Below, piece by piece: positions 27,326 to 35,755 of a stretch of DNA of 64,000 nt. Every line of letters starts with the position of its first letter. The first letter of the stretch is position 1. Below the pieces are notes generated by a model that had not been told where the DNA came from, ran no database searches, and saw nothing but the letters and a program-made list of their open reading frames with translations. The DNA lies in contig MFGV01000022.1 of assembly GCA_001778375.1 (NCBI GenBank), forward strand, positions 55,359-119,358. Direction: 5' to 3'. This DNA comes from Candidatus Firestonebacteria bacterium RIFOXYD2_FULL_39_29 (GTDB taxonomy: Bacteria > Oederibacteriota > D2-FULL-39-29). A program made the position numbers and the translations under genes.

Positions 27326-27700
27326 ATGAAGAAACTTGTTGGTTTGGTCGTTGCGGTACTGTTTTTTGCGGGATGTGCGAAATATTCGGAGAGTGAGATA
27401 AGGAAAGCAGCCCCGGAGCTTGTAAAGAATTACTATGAGACCAGTAAGGATGAGAACTTCTTTGGAAAGATTGCGATAGCAAAGGTAACAATCCAGGATA
27501 TTGTTATTGGAAAAGAATATTGCAAAGTAAAAGTTCAGGTAGAAGGGACCATAGTAAGTGCCTTGGCTAAAATGTATAAAGAGAAGGTTGAACCCACTCC
27601 GATTAAACGAGAGGGAGAGTTTATAATAAAAAGATATTCAGAAGACGGAAAACTTCATTTAGAGCAGACAACAGGTTTGGAAGAAACGGATATGAAATAA
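27326..27700 (+). CDS. Small lipoprotein of unknown function
   Basis: A 124-residue lipoprotein with signal sequence MKKLVGLVVAVLFFAGCAK; the lipobox FAGC puts lipidated Cys at 17. The mature part (about 105 residues) is a compact mix of helix (SEIRKAAPELVKNYYE) and strands (KVTIQDIVIGKEYCKVKVQVEG, REGEFIIKRY), like small periplasmic domains of the NTF2 or similar type, but I do not recognise a family. AGGAGG stands 6 bases before the ATG. It is probably anchored to the inner or outer membrane. Confidence 0.75.
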   Translation: MKKLVGLVVAVLFFAGCAKYSESEIRKAAPELVKNYYETSKDENFFGKIAIAKVTIQDIVIGKEYCKVKVQVEGTIVSALAKMYKEKVEPTPIKREGEFIIKRYSEDGKLHLEQTTGLEETDMK

Positions 27701-27763
27701 AGGGCAGCCCTTAAAATTAGGAGGATAAATACCAGACGGAGACACAATAAAGGACTCGCTTGA

Positions 27764-27901
27764 ATGTACTCGGTTCCGCTCGGTTTTGATATTAAAAGAT
27801 GTTTAATAGATCCTTCTCGTTTTTGCCTTACTCCGCCTGTCACCCCGCAAGCTACCCCCCAAGTTACCCCTCAAGTTGACTGGGAAAAGGTCGAGAAATA
27901 A
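27764..27901 (+). pseudogene. Remnant of a TPQVTPQV-type gene end (Fic or AlbA_2 regulator family)
   Basis: A 45-codon frame ends with VTPQATPQVTPQVDWEKVEK. Tandem TPQV units are typical of the C-terminal linkers of Fic-domain proteins and AlbA_2-type ATP-binding regulators. Nothing upstream in this frame matches those families, and there is no good ribosome site, so this is most likely the leftover 3' end of a decayed gene. It lies next to the ORF6N gene, another family often carried by mobile DNA. Confidence 0.45.
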
Positions 27902-27908
27902 TACAAAC

Positions 27909-27955
27909 CTGCCTAAACAAAAAAGGCAGACCTCTGCGCTTGAATAGGTCTTTTT
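27909..27955 (+). terminator. Overlapping hairpins ending in a T-run
   Basis: CTGCCT (27909-27914) pairs with AGGCAG (27924-27929); AGACCT (27928-27933) pairs with AGGTCT (27946-27951), followed by TTTT. The two stems share bases 27928-27929, so both cannot be complete at once. It ends rightward transcription just before the convergent ORF6N stop. Confidence 0.55.
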
Positions 27956-28520
27956 AACGTACTTTTTTGTTTTTTAAATTATTTTCGTCTTTCTTTTCTC
28001 CGGACTTTAGAAAGCCGTATTTTCCTGTACTTTTTTGAGGTAATACTAAGCGTTTTTGAAAGCTGTCGAGTAAAGAATGAATGAGCTCAAAATTAATATC
28101 GTGTAATTTCAGTTTGGCTTCAACGAATTTTCTAAAATCATTATTATTTAACTCTAAATTTCTCATATAGACAAAATACCGCATGATTTGTCTGTTTACT
28201 CTGATAGCTAAAGGGCTGTTTAATACACTGGACAACATTGAAACACCAAGTTCTGTAAAAGCGTAGGGTTCATATCTTTGACCGCCCCATCTTGAGGTGC
28301 CAATTTGGCACCTCAAGATTTCACTATATTCTTTCTGGGTTAATTGAAACATATAATCATCACCTTCAAACCGTTCAGGATTTCTTTTTACTTGCCTGTT
28401 TAAATGCTTTGTTTCCACGCCATATAATCCGGCTAAATCTCTATCCAGCATTACATATTGGCCTCTGATTTTGAAAACCTTTTCACCGATGGGATCAAAC
28501 AAAGCATCTTTGTTGTTCAT
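27954..28520 (-). CDS. ORF6N-domain protein (KilA-N-related)
   Basis: A 188-residue protein with an ORF6N domain at about 10-105: FKIRGQYVMLDRDLAGLYGVETKHLNRQVKRN, PERFEGDDYMFQLT, and SRWGGQRYEPYAFTELGVSMLSSVL. ORF6N proteins are presumed DNA-binding factors found in phages, plasmids and scattered chromosomal islands. The C-terminal 80 residues are charged and probably helical. Its ATG overlaps the stop of a 21-codon leader frame (28517-28582), and it has its own promoter. A pseudogene remnant on the other side supports an island of transferred DNA here. Confidence 0.88.
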   Translation of the reverse strand: MNNKDALFDPIGEKVFKIRGQYVMLDRDLAGLYGVETKHLNRQVKRNPERFEGDDYMFQLTQKEYSEILRCQIGTSRWGGQRYEPYAFTELGVSMLSSVLNSPLAIRVNRQIMRYFVYMRNLELNNNDFRKFVEAKLKLHDINFELIHSLLDSFQKRLVLPQKSTGKYGFLKSGEKKDENNLKNKKVR

Positions 28521-28582
28521 TTTATTGTCTCCTTAATAAGAATATGCTTAATAATAATAAACATGGTTTTTGCGACTTCCAT
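28517..28582 (-). CDS. Possible 21-residue leader peptide of the ORF6N gene
   Basis: A frame encoding MEVAKTMFIIIKHILIKETIK stands downstream of GGAG with 7-base spacing and ends by TGA overlapping the ORF6N ATG (ATGA). The arrangement implies translational coupling. It may be a real small peptide or only a coupling leader. Support is limited to ribosome site, overlap and promoter position. Confidence 0.35.
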   Translation of the reverse strand: MEVAKTMFIIIKHILIKETIK

Positions 28583-28605
28583 TATATTTCTCCTTGAGCT
28601 AGCAT

Positions 28606-28634
28606 AGTATACATGAATTAAAATATATTGACAA
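28606..28634 (-). promoter_or_regulatory. Promoter of the ORF6N gene
   Basis: On the minus strand TTGTCA (28634-28629) and TATACT (28611-28606) are 17 bases apart. Confidence 0.6.
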
Positions 28635-28939
28635 TGAAATTTATAATGCGACATCAAAACACCATAAGTAAAAAACAGCAAAAAAAACAATGTGTTTTCT
28701 GCGTCTTGCCTTGCCAGTCAACTATGGAAATATTTCCTTATATGTGGTAAAATAATAAGCACGAGTTTATAAGGTTAATAAAGTTTGTAAGGTTTATAAG
28801 GTGAAAAGCTAAGAAAGGAAGTATTTTAGTTCATAATGCTACATTAATGTGAGACGTTACGGACTTTATAGACCTTATAGACTTTTATGGACATTTTTTT
28901 AGCTTGTAGCAATAAAAATATATTAGAGAGGATTATAGT
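28635..28939. repeat. Intergenic region with GTTTATAAGG words and composite module M
   Basis: No gene is visible. Near 28765-28802 drifted GTTTATAAGG/GTTTGTAAGG words occur; they are the inverse of ACCTTATAGACTT words at 28872-28885, so the strands can pair across about 90 bases. The header CTACATTAATGTGAG (palindrome ACATTAATGT, 28841-28850) starts a module that ends in seven T residues at 28894-28900, 39 bases before proS. It closely resembles 46951-47020 before the cyclase gene. No T-box motif was found. Confidence 0.5.
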
Positions 28940-30658
28940 ATGAGATGGAGTAAGGCACTAATACCTACACTCAAAGAAGTACCGGCTGAGGCGGAAATCA
29001 TCAGTCATAAGCTCATGCTCAAGGCGGGGATGATACGGAAAGTCGCTTCGGGGCTTTATAATTTTCTTCCTATCGGATTTAAGGTTTATCACAAGATAGA
29101 AAAAATAATCAGGGAAGAGATGGACAATGCGGGGGCGCTGGAGATCTTAATGCCTATTATGACGCCGGCGGAGCTTTGGATAGAGACCGGCAGGTGGAAC
29201 CTCTATGGCAAGGAACTTGTCAGAGTAAAAGACAGGGCAAATAGGGAGTACGCGCTTGGTCCTACACACGAAGAAGTGGTCACAGATCTTGCACGGACGG
29301 AGATCAGGTCCTACCGTGATATGCCGAAGAATTTTTATCAGATACGGAATAAATTCAGGGATGAGATACGTCCGCGCTTTGGCGTGATGCGTTGCCGGGA
29401 ATTTATTATGAAAGACGCTTACTCTTTTGACCGGAATGAAGAGTGTGCGGAAGAAAGTTATAAAATAATGTTTGAGGCGTACAAAAATATATTCACCCGC
29501 TGCGGCCTGGATTTCCGGCCCGTGGAAGCGGATACCGGGAATATCGGGGGAAGTTTTTCGCATGAATTTATGGTGCTGGCAAATACAGGAGAAGAAGTAA
29601 TTATTAATTGTCCGGCTTGCGGTTACGCGGCTAACAGGGAAAAAGCGGAAGGTGTTTCGCCTTTTTGCGGAAATGATAAAGAAGAATTAAAACCTCTTGA
29701 GAAAGTAGGCACACCCGGACAGCATACTGTTGAGCAGGTAACTGCTTTCTTAAAGAAAACTCCTTCGCAGCTTGTAAAGACGCTCCTTTATATGGCGGAC
29801 GGCAAGCCTGTTGCGGCTCTTATCAAAGGCGACGACGAGCTTAATGAACATAAACTTAAGAACTTCCTGAAAGCGGTTGAACTTGTGATGATGACGCCGG
29901 AAGAAGTGGAAGCGGCTTCAAAAGCGCCGGTCGGATTTGCGGGGCCGGTTAACCTTTCTGGTATGAAGATATTCGCGGATAACGCGGTTTTGAAAATGAA
30001 AAACTTTGTGATAGGTGCGAATGAAAAAGACGCACACTACATCAATGCGAATTTTGAAAGGGATTTTAAGATAAATAAATTTATAGATCTCAGGTCCGCG
30101 GGCGCGGGTGACACTTGTGTTAAATGCGGAAAAGTTTTGACGGCGCTCAGAGGAATTGAGGTCGGGCATACTTTTAAGCTCGGGCTTAAATACAGCAAGG
30201 CAATGAAGGCGGAGTTCCTCGATGAGGATGGCAAAAGAAAACCGATGGTGATGGGCTGTTACGGTATCGGGGTTACCAGGATCATCGGCGCGGCGATAGA
30301 ACAGGGGAATGATGTGAACGGGATAATCTGGCCTATGGCTATCGCGCCTTATCACGTTGTAATTATCGCTTTAAATTACAACGATGAGAAAGTAAAGGCA
30401 ATCGCCGATTCCGTATATGAAGAGTTCAAAACGGCAGGCGTTGAGGTTATCCTTGATGACAGGGATGTGAGCGCGGGATTTAAATTTAAAGATGCGGAGC
30501 TTGTCGGTATTCCTCTTAGAGTGACAATTGGAAATAAAGCTGTAAATGACGGTGTTTTTGAGATAAAAATAAGAAAGACAAATGAAGAGATTACACTGAA
30601 ACGTGAGGAAGTCCTGTCTAAGATTAAGGTTCTGATTGAAAAAGGATTAACTAAGTGA
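28940..30658 (+). CDS. proS: Prolyl-tRNA synthetase
   Basis: A 572-residue class II synthetase of the bacterial type that attaches proline to tRNA-Pro. Motif 1 lies near 60-75, TRP loop residues in ALGPTHEEVVTDLA (about 107-120), motif 2 in FRDEIRPRFGVMRCREFIMKDAYSF, and motif 3 near GCYGIGVTRIIGAAIEQ (about 439-455). The insertion (editing) domain between motifs 2 and 3 is present, flanked by cysteine pairs (CPACG, CVKCG) that may bind zinc. The anticodon-binding domain ends the protein. It heads a tightly packed operon: its TGA overlaps the GTG start of the next gene. Confidence 0.97.
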   Translation: MRWSKALIPTLKEVPAEAEIISHKLMLKAGMIRKVASGLYNFLPIGFKVYHKIEKIIREEMDNAGALEILMPIMTPAELWIETGRWNLYGKELVRVKDRANREYALGPTHEEVVTDLARTEIRSYRDMPKNFYQIRNKFRDEIRPRFGVMRCREFIMKDAYSFDRNEECAEESYKIMFEAYKNIFTRCGLDFRPVEADTGNIGGSFSHEFMVLANTGEEVIINCPACGYAANREKAEGVSPFCGNDKEELKPLEKVGTPGQHTVEQVTAFLKKTPSQLVKTLLYMADGKPVAALIKGDDELNEHKLKNFLKAVELVMMTPEEVEAASKAPVGFAGPVNLSGMKIFADNAVLKMKNFVIGANEKDAHYINANFERDFKINKFIDLRSAGAGDTCVKCGKVLTALRGIEVGHTFKLGLKYSKAMKAEFLDEDGKRKPMVMGCYGIGVTRIIGAAIEQGNDVNGIIWPMAIAPYHVVIIALNYNDEKVKAIADSVYEEFKTAGVEVILDDRDVSAGFKFKDAELVGIPLRVTIGNKAVNDGVFEIKIRKTNEEITLKREEVLSKIKVLIEKGLTK

Positions 30659-31668
30659 CGGAAAAAAAGAAAGCACTTCTCCTTTTATCAGGAGGGCTAG
30701 ACAGTGCGGTGGCTTTAGTTATGATGAAAGAACATAATATTGACGTGGAAGCCGTTCATTTTACTTCTCTTTTTTGCACGTGCGGCGGAAAGGGCGGAGG
30801 CTGCGTGCCTGCATCTAAAGTTGCCGAAGCGGCAGGAATTAAGCTCCATATTATCGCAAAAGGTGAGGACTATATTGAAATAGTTAAAAAGCCGGCGCAC
30901 GGCCGGGGAAGTAATATGAATGTATGTATTGATTGCAGGATTTATGCTTTCAGAAAAGCAAAAGAATTAATGGAGAATATCGGAGCTTCCTTTATCATTA
31001 CCGGGGAAGTGGTGGATCAAAGACCGATGTCGCAGCATAAAAAAACTATGCTTTTGATAGAAAAAGAAGCAGGGCTTTCGAATCTGGTACTTCGCCCTTT
31101 AAGCGCGCTTTCTATGCCTGAGACTGTTCCTGAAAAAGAAGGCTGGGTTGACAGGGTAAAGTTAAAAAATATTTCAGGCCGGGGAAGAAAAGAGCAGATG
31201 AGTTTTGCCGCGAATAAGGGAATGAAGGATTTTTCCTGCCCTGCGGGCGGATGTTTGCTTACTGATCCGCAGTTTTCAAGACGTATCAAGGATTTACTGG
31301 AGAATAAACCGGAGTTTGATTCTAAAGACGTTGCTTTTTTGAAATACGGCCGGCATTTCCGGTTGGAGAAAGAAGCAAAACTTGTGGTAGGCAGGAATAA
31401 AGCGGAAAACGAGATACTGGAACAGTTCAAGGCGGAAAAAAGCTATACGCTCTGGCTTGAGGATTTTAACGGACCATTTTCCATTATGGCCGGAGCCAAT
31501 GCAAAGAAGCAGCTGGAGTTCGCCGCCGGCATTACGGCAAGGTACGGCGATGTGCCGGATAAAACTCAAAAAGTGAAGGTGCGCGTACAAAATAAAGCAA
31601 CAGGTGAAGAGAGTATTCTGGAAGTGATGACGGCTAAGGATTCTGATTTTGCGGTGTTCTTGTTATGA
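30655..31668 (+). CDS. PP-loop thiouridylase-like protein (MnmA/ThiI-related) with NFACT-R-like tail
   Basis: A 337-residue PP-loop ATPase-like protein. The ATP-binding SGGLDSA is at 12-18, with conserved cysteines in FCTCGGKGGGC, CIDCRIYAF and CPAGGCLLTDP, as in tRNA thiolation enzymes. The C-terminal third (KYGRHFRLEKEAKLVVGRNKAENEIL) resembles the NFACT-R_2 domain attached to this branch. A role in tRNA 2- or 4-thiouridine synthesis is likely but unproven. It starts with GTG inside the proS stop (GTGA), and its own TGA overlaps the next ATG (ATGA), so the set is translated as a coupled unit. Confidence 0.8.
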   Translation: MTEKKKALLLLSGGLDSAVALVMMKEHNIDVEAVHFTSLFCTCGGKGGGCVPASKVAEAAGIKLHIIAKGEDYIEIVKKPAHGRGSNMNVCIDCRIYAFRKAKELMENIGASFIITGEVVDQRPMSQHKKTMLLIEKEAGLSNLVLRPLSALSMPETVPEKEGWVDRVKLKNISGRGRKEQMSFAANKGMKDFSCPAGGCLLTDPQFSRRIKDLLENKPEFDSKDVAFLKYGRHFRLEKEAKLVVGRNKAENEILEQFKAEKSYTLWLEDFNGPFSIMAGANAKKQLEFAAGITARYGDVPDKTQKVKVRVQNKATGEESILEVMTAKDSDFAVFLL

Positions 31669-32291
31669 AAATTATCGTAACAAGCGGGCCAACAAGATCT
31701 TACCTGGACGAGATAAGATATATTTCCAACTACTCGACCGGGGTACTCGGGAGCTTGATTGCCGCAAGGGCCGCTTTGCAGGGGCATCAGGTGGTACAGC
31801 TTTACGGCAAGGGCAGTATTTTTGCCGCAGACAAAAGAGTTAAAAAAATAGAAATTGAGACGGTGGACGAATTGCTCCGGGCGCTGAAGAAAGAGTTAAA
31901 AAGCGGGGCGCAGGCAGTCGTGCACGCCATGGCGGTTCTCGATTATATAGCGCCGAAAAAAATAAAGGCGAAAGTAAAGTCGGATAAAAAAAGCTGGCAT
32001 ATAAAACTGCTCAGGTCGCCCAAAATAATAAATGAGATAAAGAAAATAGCCCCGCAAACCAAACTGGTCGGGTTTAAGCTCGAGTATAATGCGAAAAAAG
32101 GCGGGTTACTTAAAAGCGCGCGGGAACTTATTAAAAAAAGCGGCGCGGAGTATGTGGTCGCTAATGATTTTAAAAGTGTAAAAGAAAAAAAACATACCGC
32201 GATGATAATAGGAAAAAGCGGATTTATTAAAGGTAATATTTCCGGAAAAGAAAACATTGCCAAAGAGATTGTAGAACTGCTGACGAGGTGA
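31665..32291 (+). CDS. coaB: Phosphopantothenate-cysteine ligase, stand-alone
   Basis: A 208-residue CoaB domain that joins 4'-phosphopantothenate to cysteine in coenzyme A synthesis. Visible are SGPTRSYLDEIRYISNYSTG near 6-25, VVHAMAVLDYIA near 85-96, IKLLRSPKIINEI, the KLVGFKLE strand, and AEYVVANDF near 161-169. In most bacteria CoaB is the C-terminal half of the CoaBC fusion; here it is separate and comes first. The start overlaps the preceding gene (ATGA), and coaC follows after 4 bases. It may depend on the neighbouring CoaC for complex formation. Confidence 0.88.
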   Translation: MKIIVTSGPTRSYLDEIRYISNYSTGVLGSLIAARAALQGHQVVQLYGKGSIFAADKRVKKIEIETVDELLRALKKELKSGAQAVVHAMAVLDYIAPKKIKAKVKSDKKSWHIKLLRSPKIINEIKKIAPQTKLVGFKLEYNAKKGGLLKSARELIKKSGAEYVVANDFKSVKEKKHTAMIIGKSGFIKGNISGKENIAKEIVELLTR

Positions 32292-32295
32292 AGGA

Positions 32296-32850
32296 ATGCT
32301 GAAAGGTAAAAATATAATAGTCGGGATTTGCGGCGGGATAGCGGCATACAAGACATGCGACCTTGTGAGCAAGTTGTCTCAGGCGGGCGCGGAAGTTAAT
32401 GTCATAATGACTAAAAATGCGTGTGAGTTCGTGACACCGCTCACTTTTCAGACTCTGTCAGGAAGGCCTGTTTACACTGATATGTTCAAGCTTCTGGGCA
32501 AAGAAGAGTGGCAGGTGGAGCACGTCGAACTGGCAAAAAAATGCGATCTCTTAGTTATCGCGCCGGCAACGGCAAATGTTATCGGTAAACTTGCAGGCGG
32601 ACTGGCGGATGACCCCTTAACGACCACGGCGCTTTGCGTAAAAGTCCCGGTTTTAATCTGTCCGGCTATGAATACGGCTATGTGGGGTAATAAAATTGTA
32701 AAAGATAATGTGAACAAATTAAAGAAATTTGGGTTCCAATTTATTGGACCCGGTACGGGCAAACTGGCTTGCGGAGATACCGGGGCAGGCAGGCTGGAAG
32801 ATATAGAAAAAATACTTGCAGAAATAACTGAAAAATTAGGGAGGAAATAA
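32296..32850 (+). CDS. coaC: Phosphopantothenoylcysteine decarboxylase, stand-alone
   Basis: A 184-residue flavoprotein, the CoaC domain, that decarboxylates phosphopantothenoylcysteine. The flavin-binding start is GICGGIAAYK (about 10-19), the catalytic His is in VEHVELAKKCD (about 76), and the PATANVIGKLAGGLADDPLTT and PAMNTAMW motifs are intact, as is the substrate-recognition Cys loop GTGKLACGDTGAGR. It follows coaB, the reverse of the order in the usual CoaBC fusion. Its TAA shares one base with the ATG of the receiver gene, linking metabolism genes to the signalling locus on one transcript. Confidence 0.92.
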   Translation: MLKGKNIIVGICGGIAAYKTCDLVSKLSQAGAEVNVIMTKNACEFVTPLTFQTLSGRPVYTDMFKLLGKEEWQVEHVELAKKCDLLVIAPATANVIGKLAGGLADDPLTTTALCVKVPVLICPAMNTAMWGNKIVKDNVNKLKKFGFQFIGPGTGKLACGDTGAGRLEDIEKILAEITEKLGRK

Positions 32851-33236
32851 TGATTGCACAAATTATTGCAAAGATTCTTATTGCAGATGATGAACCCGGG
32901 ATAAGGGACCTTCTTGAATTAGAGCTTGGATTGCAGGGTTACTCTGTATCAACAGCCGTAAATGGACAGGAGGCTATAGAAAAGATAAAAAAAGAAAAGT
33001 TTGATATCCTTCTGTGTGATATTAGAATGCCAAAAGCTACAGGAATTCAGGTTTTAAAGGAATCTAAAAAACATAATCCTGATATTAAAGTCATTATGAT
33101 GACAGGTTACGGTGAAGAGTCAAATTATAATGACAGTATGCGTTTTGGCGCAAGCGGCTTTATCAGTAAACCTTTTCATATAGATGAAGTAATTGCATCC
33201 GTAGAAAAAGCTTATAAATGCAATAAAGTGCCGTAA
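32850..33236 (+). CDS. Stand-alone response-regulator receiver domain
   Basis: A 128-residue single receiver. The acidic pocket is Asp13-Asp14, phosphoacceptor Asp57 in LLCDIRMP, Thr85 in IMMTGYG and Lys107 in SKPF. Residue positions and the motif GASGFISKPF are the same as in the receiver at 5731-6120. There is no output domain, so it would act by protein contact or as a phosphorelay step. It shares one base with coaC and lies 24 bases before the first 7TM-PAS gene, so it is placed as a target of the kinase at 35742-37670. Confidence 0.9.
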   Translation: MIAQIIAKILIADDEPGIRDLLELELGLQGYSVSTAVNGQEAIEKIKKEKFDILLCDIRMPKATGIQVLKESKKHNPDIKVIMMTGYGEESNYNDSMRFGASGFISKPFHIDEVIASVEKAYKCNKVP

Positions 33237-33260
33237 TACTGTTTTACTGGAGGGGCAAGG

Positions 33261-34511
33261 GTGAACTTGTATTCGGCCATAAATCAGGTCTTGATTTTTG
33301 TTTATCTCTTTCTGGGGCTGCGAGCTTTGTTATTTAATCCCAAAGGGAAGATAAATATAATATTTTTTAATCTTAATTTGTGTTTTTCTGTGTGGGCGTT
33401 CGGAAGTTCATTTGTATATATAAGTCCAAATGAGGCTGCGGCTCTTTTTTGGTATAGAATTTCTTCTCTTGGTTTTATTACATTCCCTTTTTTTTTGGTA
33501 ATGTTATTTAATAATATTATGCTGAGGTATGTTAAATTCAAAACGCACATTCTGTATGCTGTTTTTGGTTTTCCGGGTCTTTTTTTTCTATACTGGTCCT
33601 TCTCTCATAGTCTTTTTACAACCGGATTTCATTTGGGCCTGCAGGGTTGGCAAAAAGCCGGAACTTTCTCAACCCGGTGGGATTATATATTTTTAATGTA
33701 TTACATTTTGGCGATTATAGGCTCGTCTATTGTATATTTTCTGGTGATACAAAAAAAAGGAACTAAAGAAGAAAAAAGAATTATGAAGATAATATCCGGA
33801 ATAAGTGTTTTTGCCTTTGCTCTTATTGCGGTTACAAATATTTTTCTGCCAAAATACGGTTTTAGTTTACCCACGCAGGGACCTATTTTTACGATAGTAG
33901 TGGTTTTTGGAGCCTGGTATGTTATAGAAAATTATAGTTTTTTGAAACCCACGATAGAAGACGTAGCGAAAGATGCTTTAGAAACAATACAGGATGGTAT
34001 AATAATAATGGATAAGGATGGGAAATTTCTTTTTGTCAATAAAGCCGCAACGGAAATGCTGGGGTATGGCAAAGAAGAGCTTTTGCAGAAAAAACTGGCT
34101 GATCATATTGATGAGGATGTCGTAAAAAAATTATTTTTAGAAGGGAGAGAAGCAGAAAAAACAAAAATAATAAAACAGCATTTTATCAATCTCAGTGGCA
34201 AAAGCGAGCTTCTCTCTGTTAATTTTTCGGTATCAATACTTAAGGATCATGCCGGGTTGTTTCAGGGTTATTTGGCGACTCTTCATGACGTTAGAAAAAT
34301 AATAAAGATGCAGGAACAGGAATTTCAGAAGGATAAAGAAATTCAAGCGGCTTATATGCTGCTAAAGCAGGAAGAGACAGCATTTCGAAATATTCAGCAA
34401 GAAACAATAAGAGAAGAGTTGGAGATGATTGCGTTAAAGAAAAGTATAAATATGGAATATGCTGCAGCGGGAAAAGCTGAAAAATATTCGAAAAAAAGAG
34501 ATCCGGCATGA
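33261..34511 (+). CDS. 7TM-PAS sensor protein without kinase domain (first of three)
   Basis: A 416-residue membrane protein starting at GTG with SD GGAGGGG. About seven helices fill residues 1-225 and contain the motif ALFWYRISSLGFITFP, typical of the histidine-kinase N-terminal 7TM region. A PAS domain follows (about 232-340: TIQDGIIIMDKDGKFLFVNKAA), then a coiled coil (about 345-405) that ends in basic residues. There is no H box and no ATPase domain, so it cannot act alone as a kinase. The ATG of the next gene lies in its stop region (4-base overlap). It may form mixed receptors with the third member. Confidence 0.82.
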   Translation: MNLYSAINQVLIFVYLFLGLRALLFNPKGKINIIFFNLNLCFSVWAFGSSFVYISPNEAAALFWYRISSLGFITFPFFLVMLFNNIMLRYVKFKTHILYAVFGFPGLFFLYWSFSHSLFTTGFHLGLQGWQKAGTFSTRWDYIFLMYYILAIIGSSIVYFLVIQKKGTKEEKRIMKIISGISVFAFALIAVTNIFLPKYGFSLPTQGPIFTIVVVFGAWYVIENYSFLKPTIEDVAKDALETIQDGIIIMDKDGKFLFVNKAATEMLGYGKEELLQKKLADHIDEDVVKKLFLEGREAEKTKIIKQHFINLSGKSELLSVNFSVSILKDHAGLFQGYLATLHDVRKIIKMQEQEFQKDKEIQAAYMLLKQEETAFRNIQQETIREELEMIALKKSINMEYAAAGKAEKYSKKRDPA

Positions 34512-35755
34512 ACTATTTTTTAAGTGCTTCTTTTATGCTCTTTTTGGCATTGATATTCCTGGCTGTAAACGTTTTTCTTATGGATATTCGTCCCAAACTC
34601 AAATATGTGTTTTGCTGTTATATAATTATTGCAGCTCTGACGATGCTTTTCAGGATTTACGCCTCTTTTCCCCTGGATAAGATTTCTGAGAGAGGCCTTT
34701 GGTTCTGGTATTCTTTTACCACTTTTGTTAATTCATTTCTTCCTTCTATGACACTGCATTTTATTCTTGTCATATCGGGAAGAGGGCAAAAGTATAATAA
34801 CAAAATACTTTCTGTTTCTTTCGGGTTGTCCCTGCTGTTTGGATTTGTCAGTTTGCATAAAGATACTTTGATAAGCGGTTTCAGTCTTAGCGAATTCGGC
34901 TATGTGCAAGTAAGGTCGGTAAGTCGCTGGATGGTTGCGTATGGTGTATTTTCCTCGCTGGCACTTTTTACCGCAATAGTTCTCTGTATTGACTGGTATA
35001 GAAATGCAAAAAGTGAATTGGAAAAAAAACAGGCTAAATTCCTGACAGCTGGGAATACTCTGATTTTTCTTTCCGGTTATATAATTTACGCCTGTCTTGG
35101 CGGCGGCAGTTTTAAATATAATCACTTTATGGGTACTGTTTTACAGACGCTTATTTTGTCCGTTTACAGTTTGGCAGTATTCCGTTACCGGCTCCTGGAT
35201 ACAAGGGATATTGCCGCTAAAAATATTATTAAGAACATGTCTGAAATATTTATTTTATCAGACAATAAAGATGACTCGCTGGTTGAAGTCAACCAGGCTG
35301 CTGTCAAAATACTGGGGTATCCCCAGCAGGAACTATTAAAAAAGAAGTTGAAAGATATTGTTTTTATCAATGCAAATATGCTGGAATGCACAATTTGCGG
35401 GTATGAATCAAAAGAAAACATCTCCGGACAATGTGAAGGTTATTTAAAAACAAGCAGCGGAAAACGAATTCCTGTTGAATTTAATGTTTCCTGTGTAAGA
35501 GTGGAAAAGATAGGATTTTCCGGCGCGGTAATTGTTGCAAGCGATGTCAGTGAAATACTTGGTTATATCGAAAGACAAAAAGAGAAAAACAGGGAAATGA
35601 GCAGTACTTTTGCGGAGTTGAAGAAGAAGAGAGATTTCATGGAGAGGTTTCAAAAGATAACAGGAAAAAGAGACGACCAGAAGCAAAAACTCTTAAAAGA
35701 GCTGGAAAATATTAAAGCAGAATCGGTTAAAGCGAGGTTGCATGGCGATGTATAA
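34508..35755 (+). CDS. 7TM-PAS sensor protein without kinase domain (second of three)
   Basis: A 415-residue paralogue with the same plan: seven helices (about 1-235), PAS (about 245-350: IFILSDNKDDSLVEVNQAAV ... RIPVEFNVSC), then a coiled coil to the end. Two cysteines in ECTICGYE lie inside the PAS domain and could sense redox or bind a metal. The membrane part has the variant LWFWYSFTTFVNSFLPS in place of FWYRI. It lacks kinase motifs. It overlaps the first member by 4 bases and the third by 14 bases, which implies tightly coupled synthesis of all three. Confidence 0.8.
   Translation: MNYFLSASFMLFLALIFLAVNVFLMDIRPKLKYVFCCYIIIAALTMLFRIYASFPLDKISERGLWFWYSFTTFVNSFLPSMTLHFILVISGRGQKYNNKILSVSFGLSLLFGFVSLHKDTLISGFSLSEFGYVQVRSVSRWMVAYGVFSSLALFTAIVLCIDWYRNAKSELEKKQAKFLTAGNTLIFLSGYIIYACLGGGSFKYNHFMGTVLQTLILSVYSLAVFRYRLLDTRDIAAKNIIKNMSEIFILSDNKDDSLVEVNQAAVKILGYPQQELLKKKLKDIVFINANMLECTICGYESKENISGQCEGYLKTSSGKRIPVEFNVSCVRVEKIGFSGAVIVASDVSEILGYIERQKEKNREMSSTFAELKKKRDFMERFQKITGKRDDQKQKLLKELENIKAESVKARLHGDV

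Noticed and set aside
28521..28939. T-box riboswitch before proS, and likewise before tyrS (44173-44313)
   Set aside because: No T-box sequence (TGGNACCGCG type) or antiterminator core is visible; the structure there belongs to the repeat modules.
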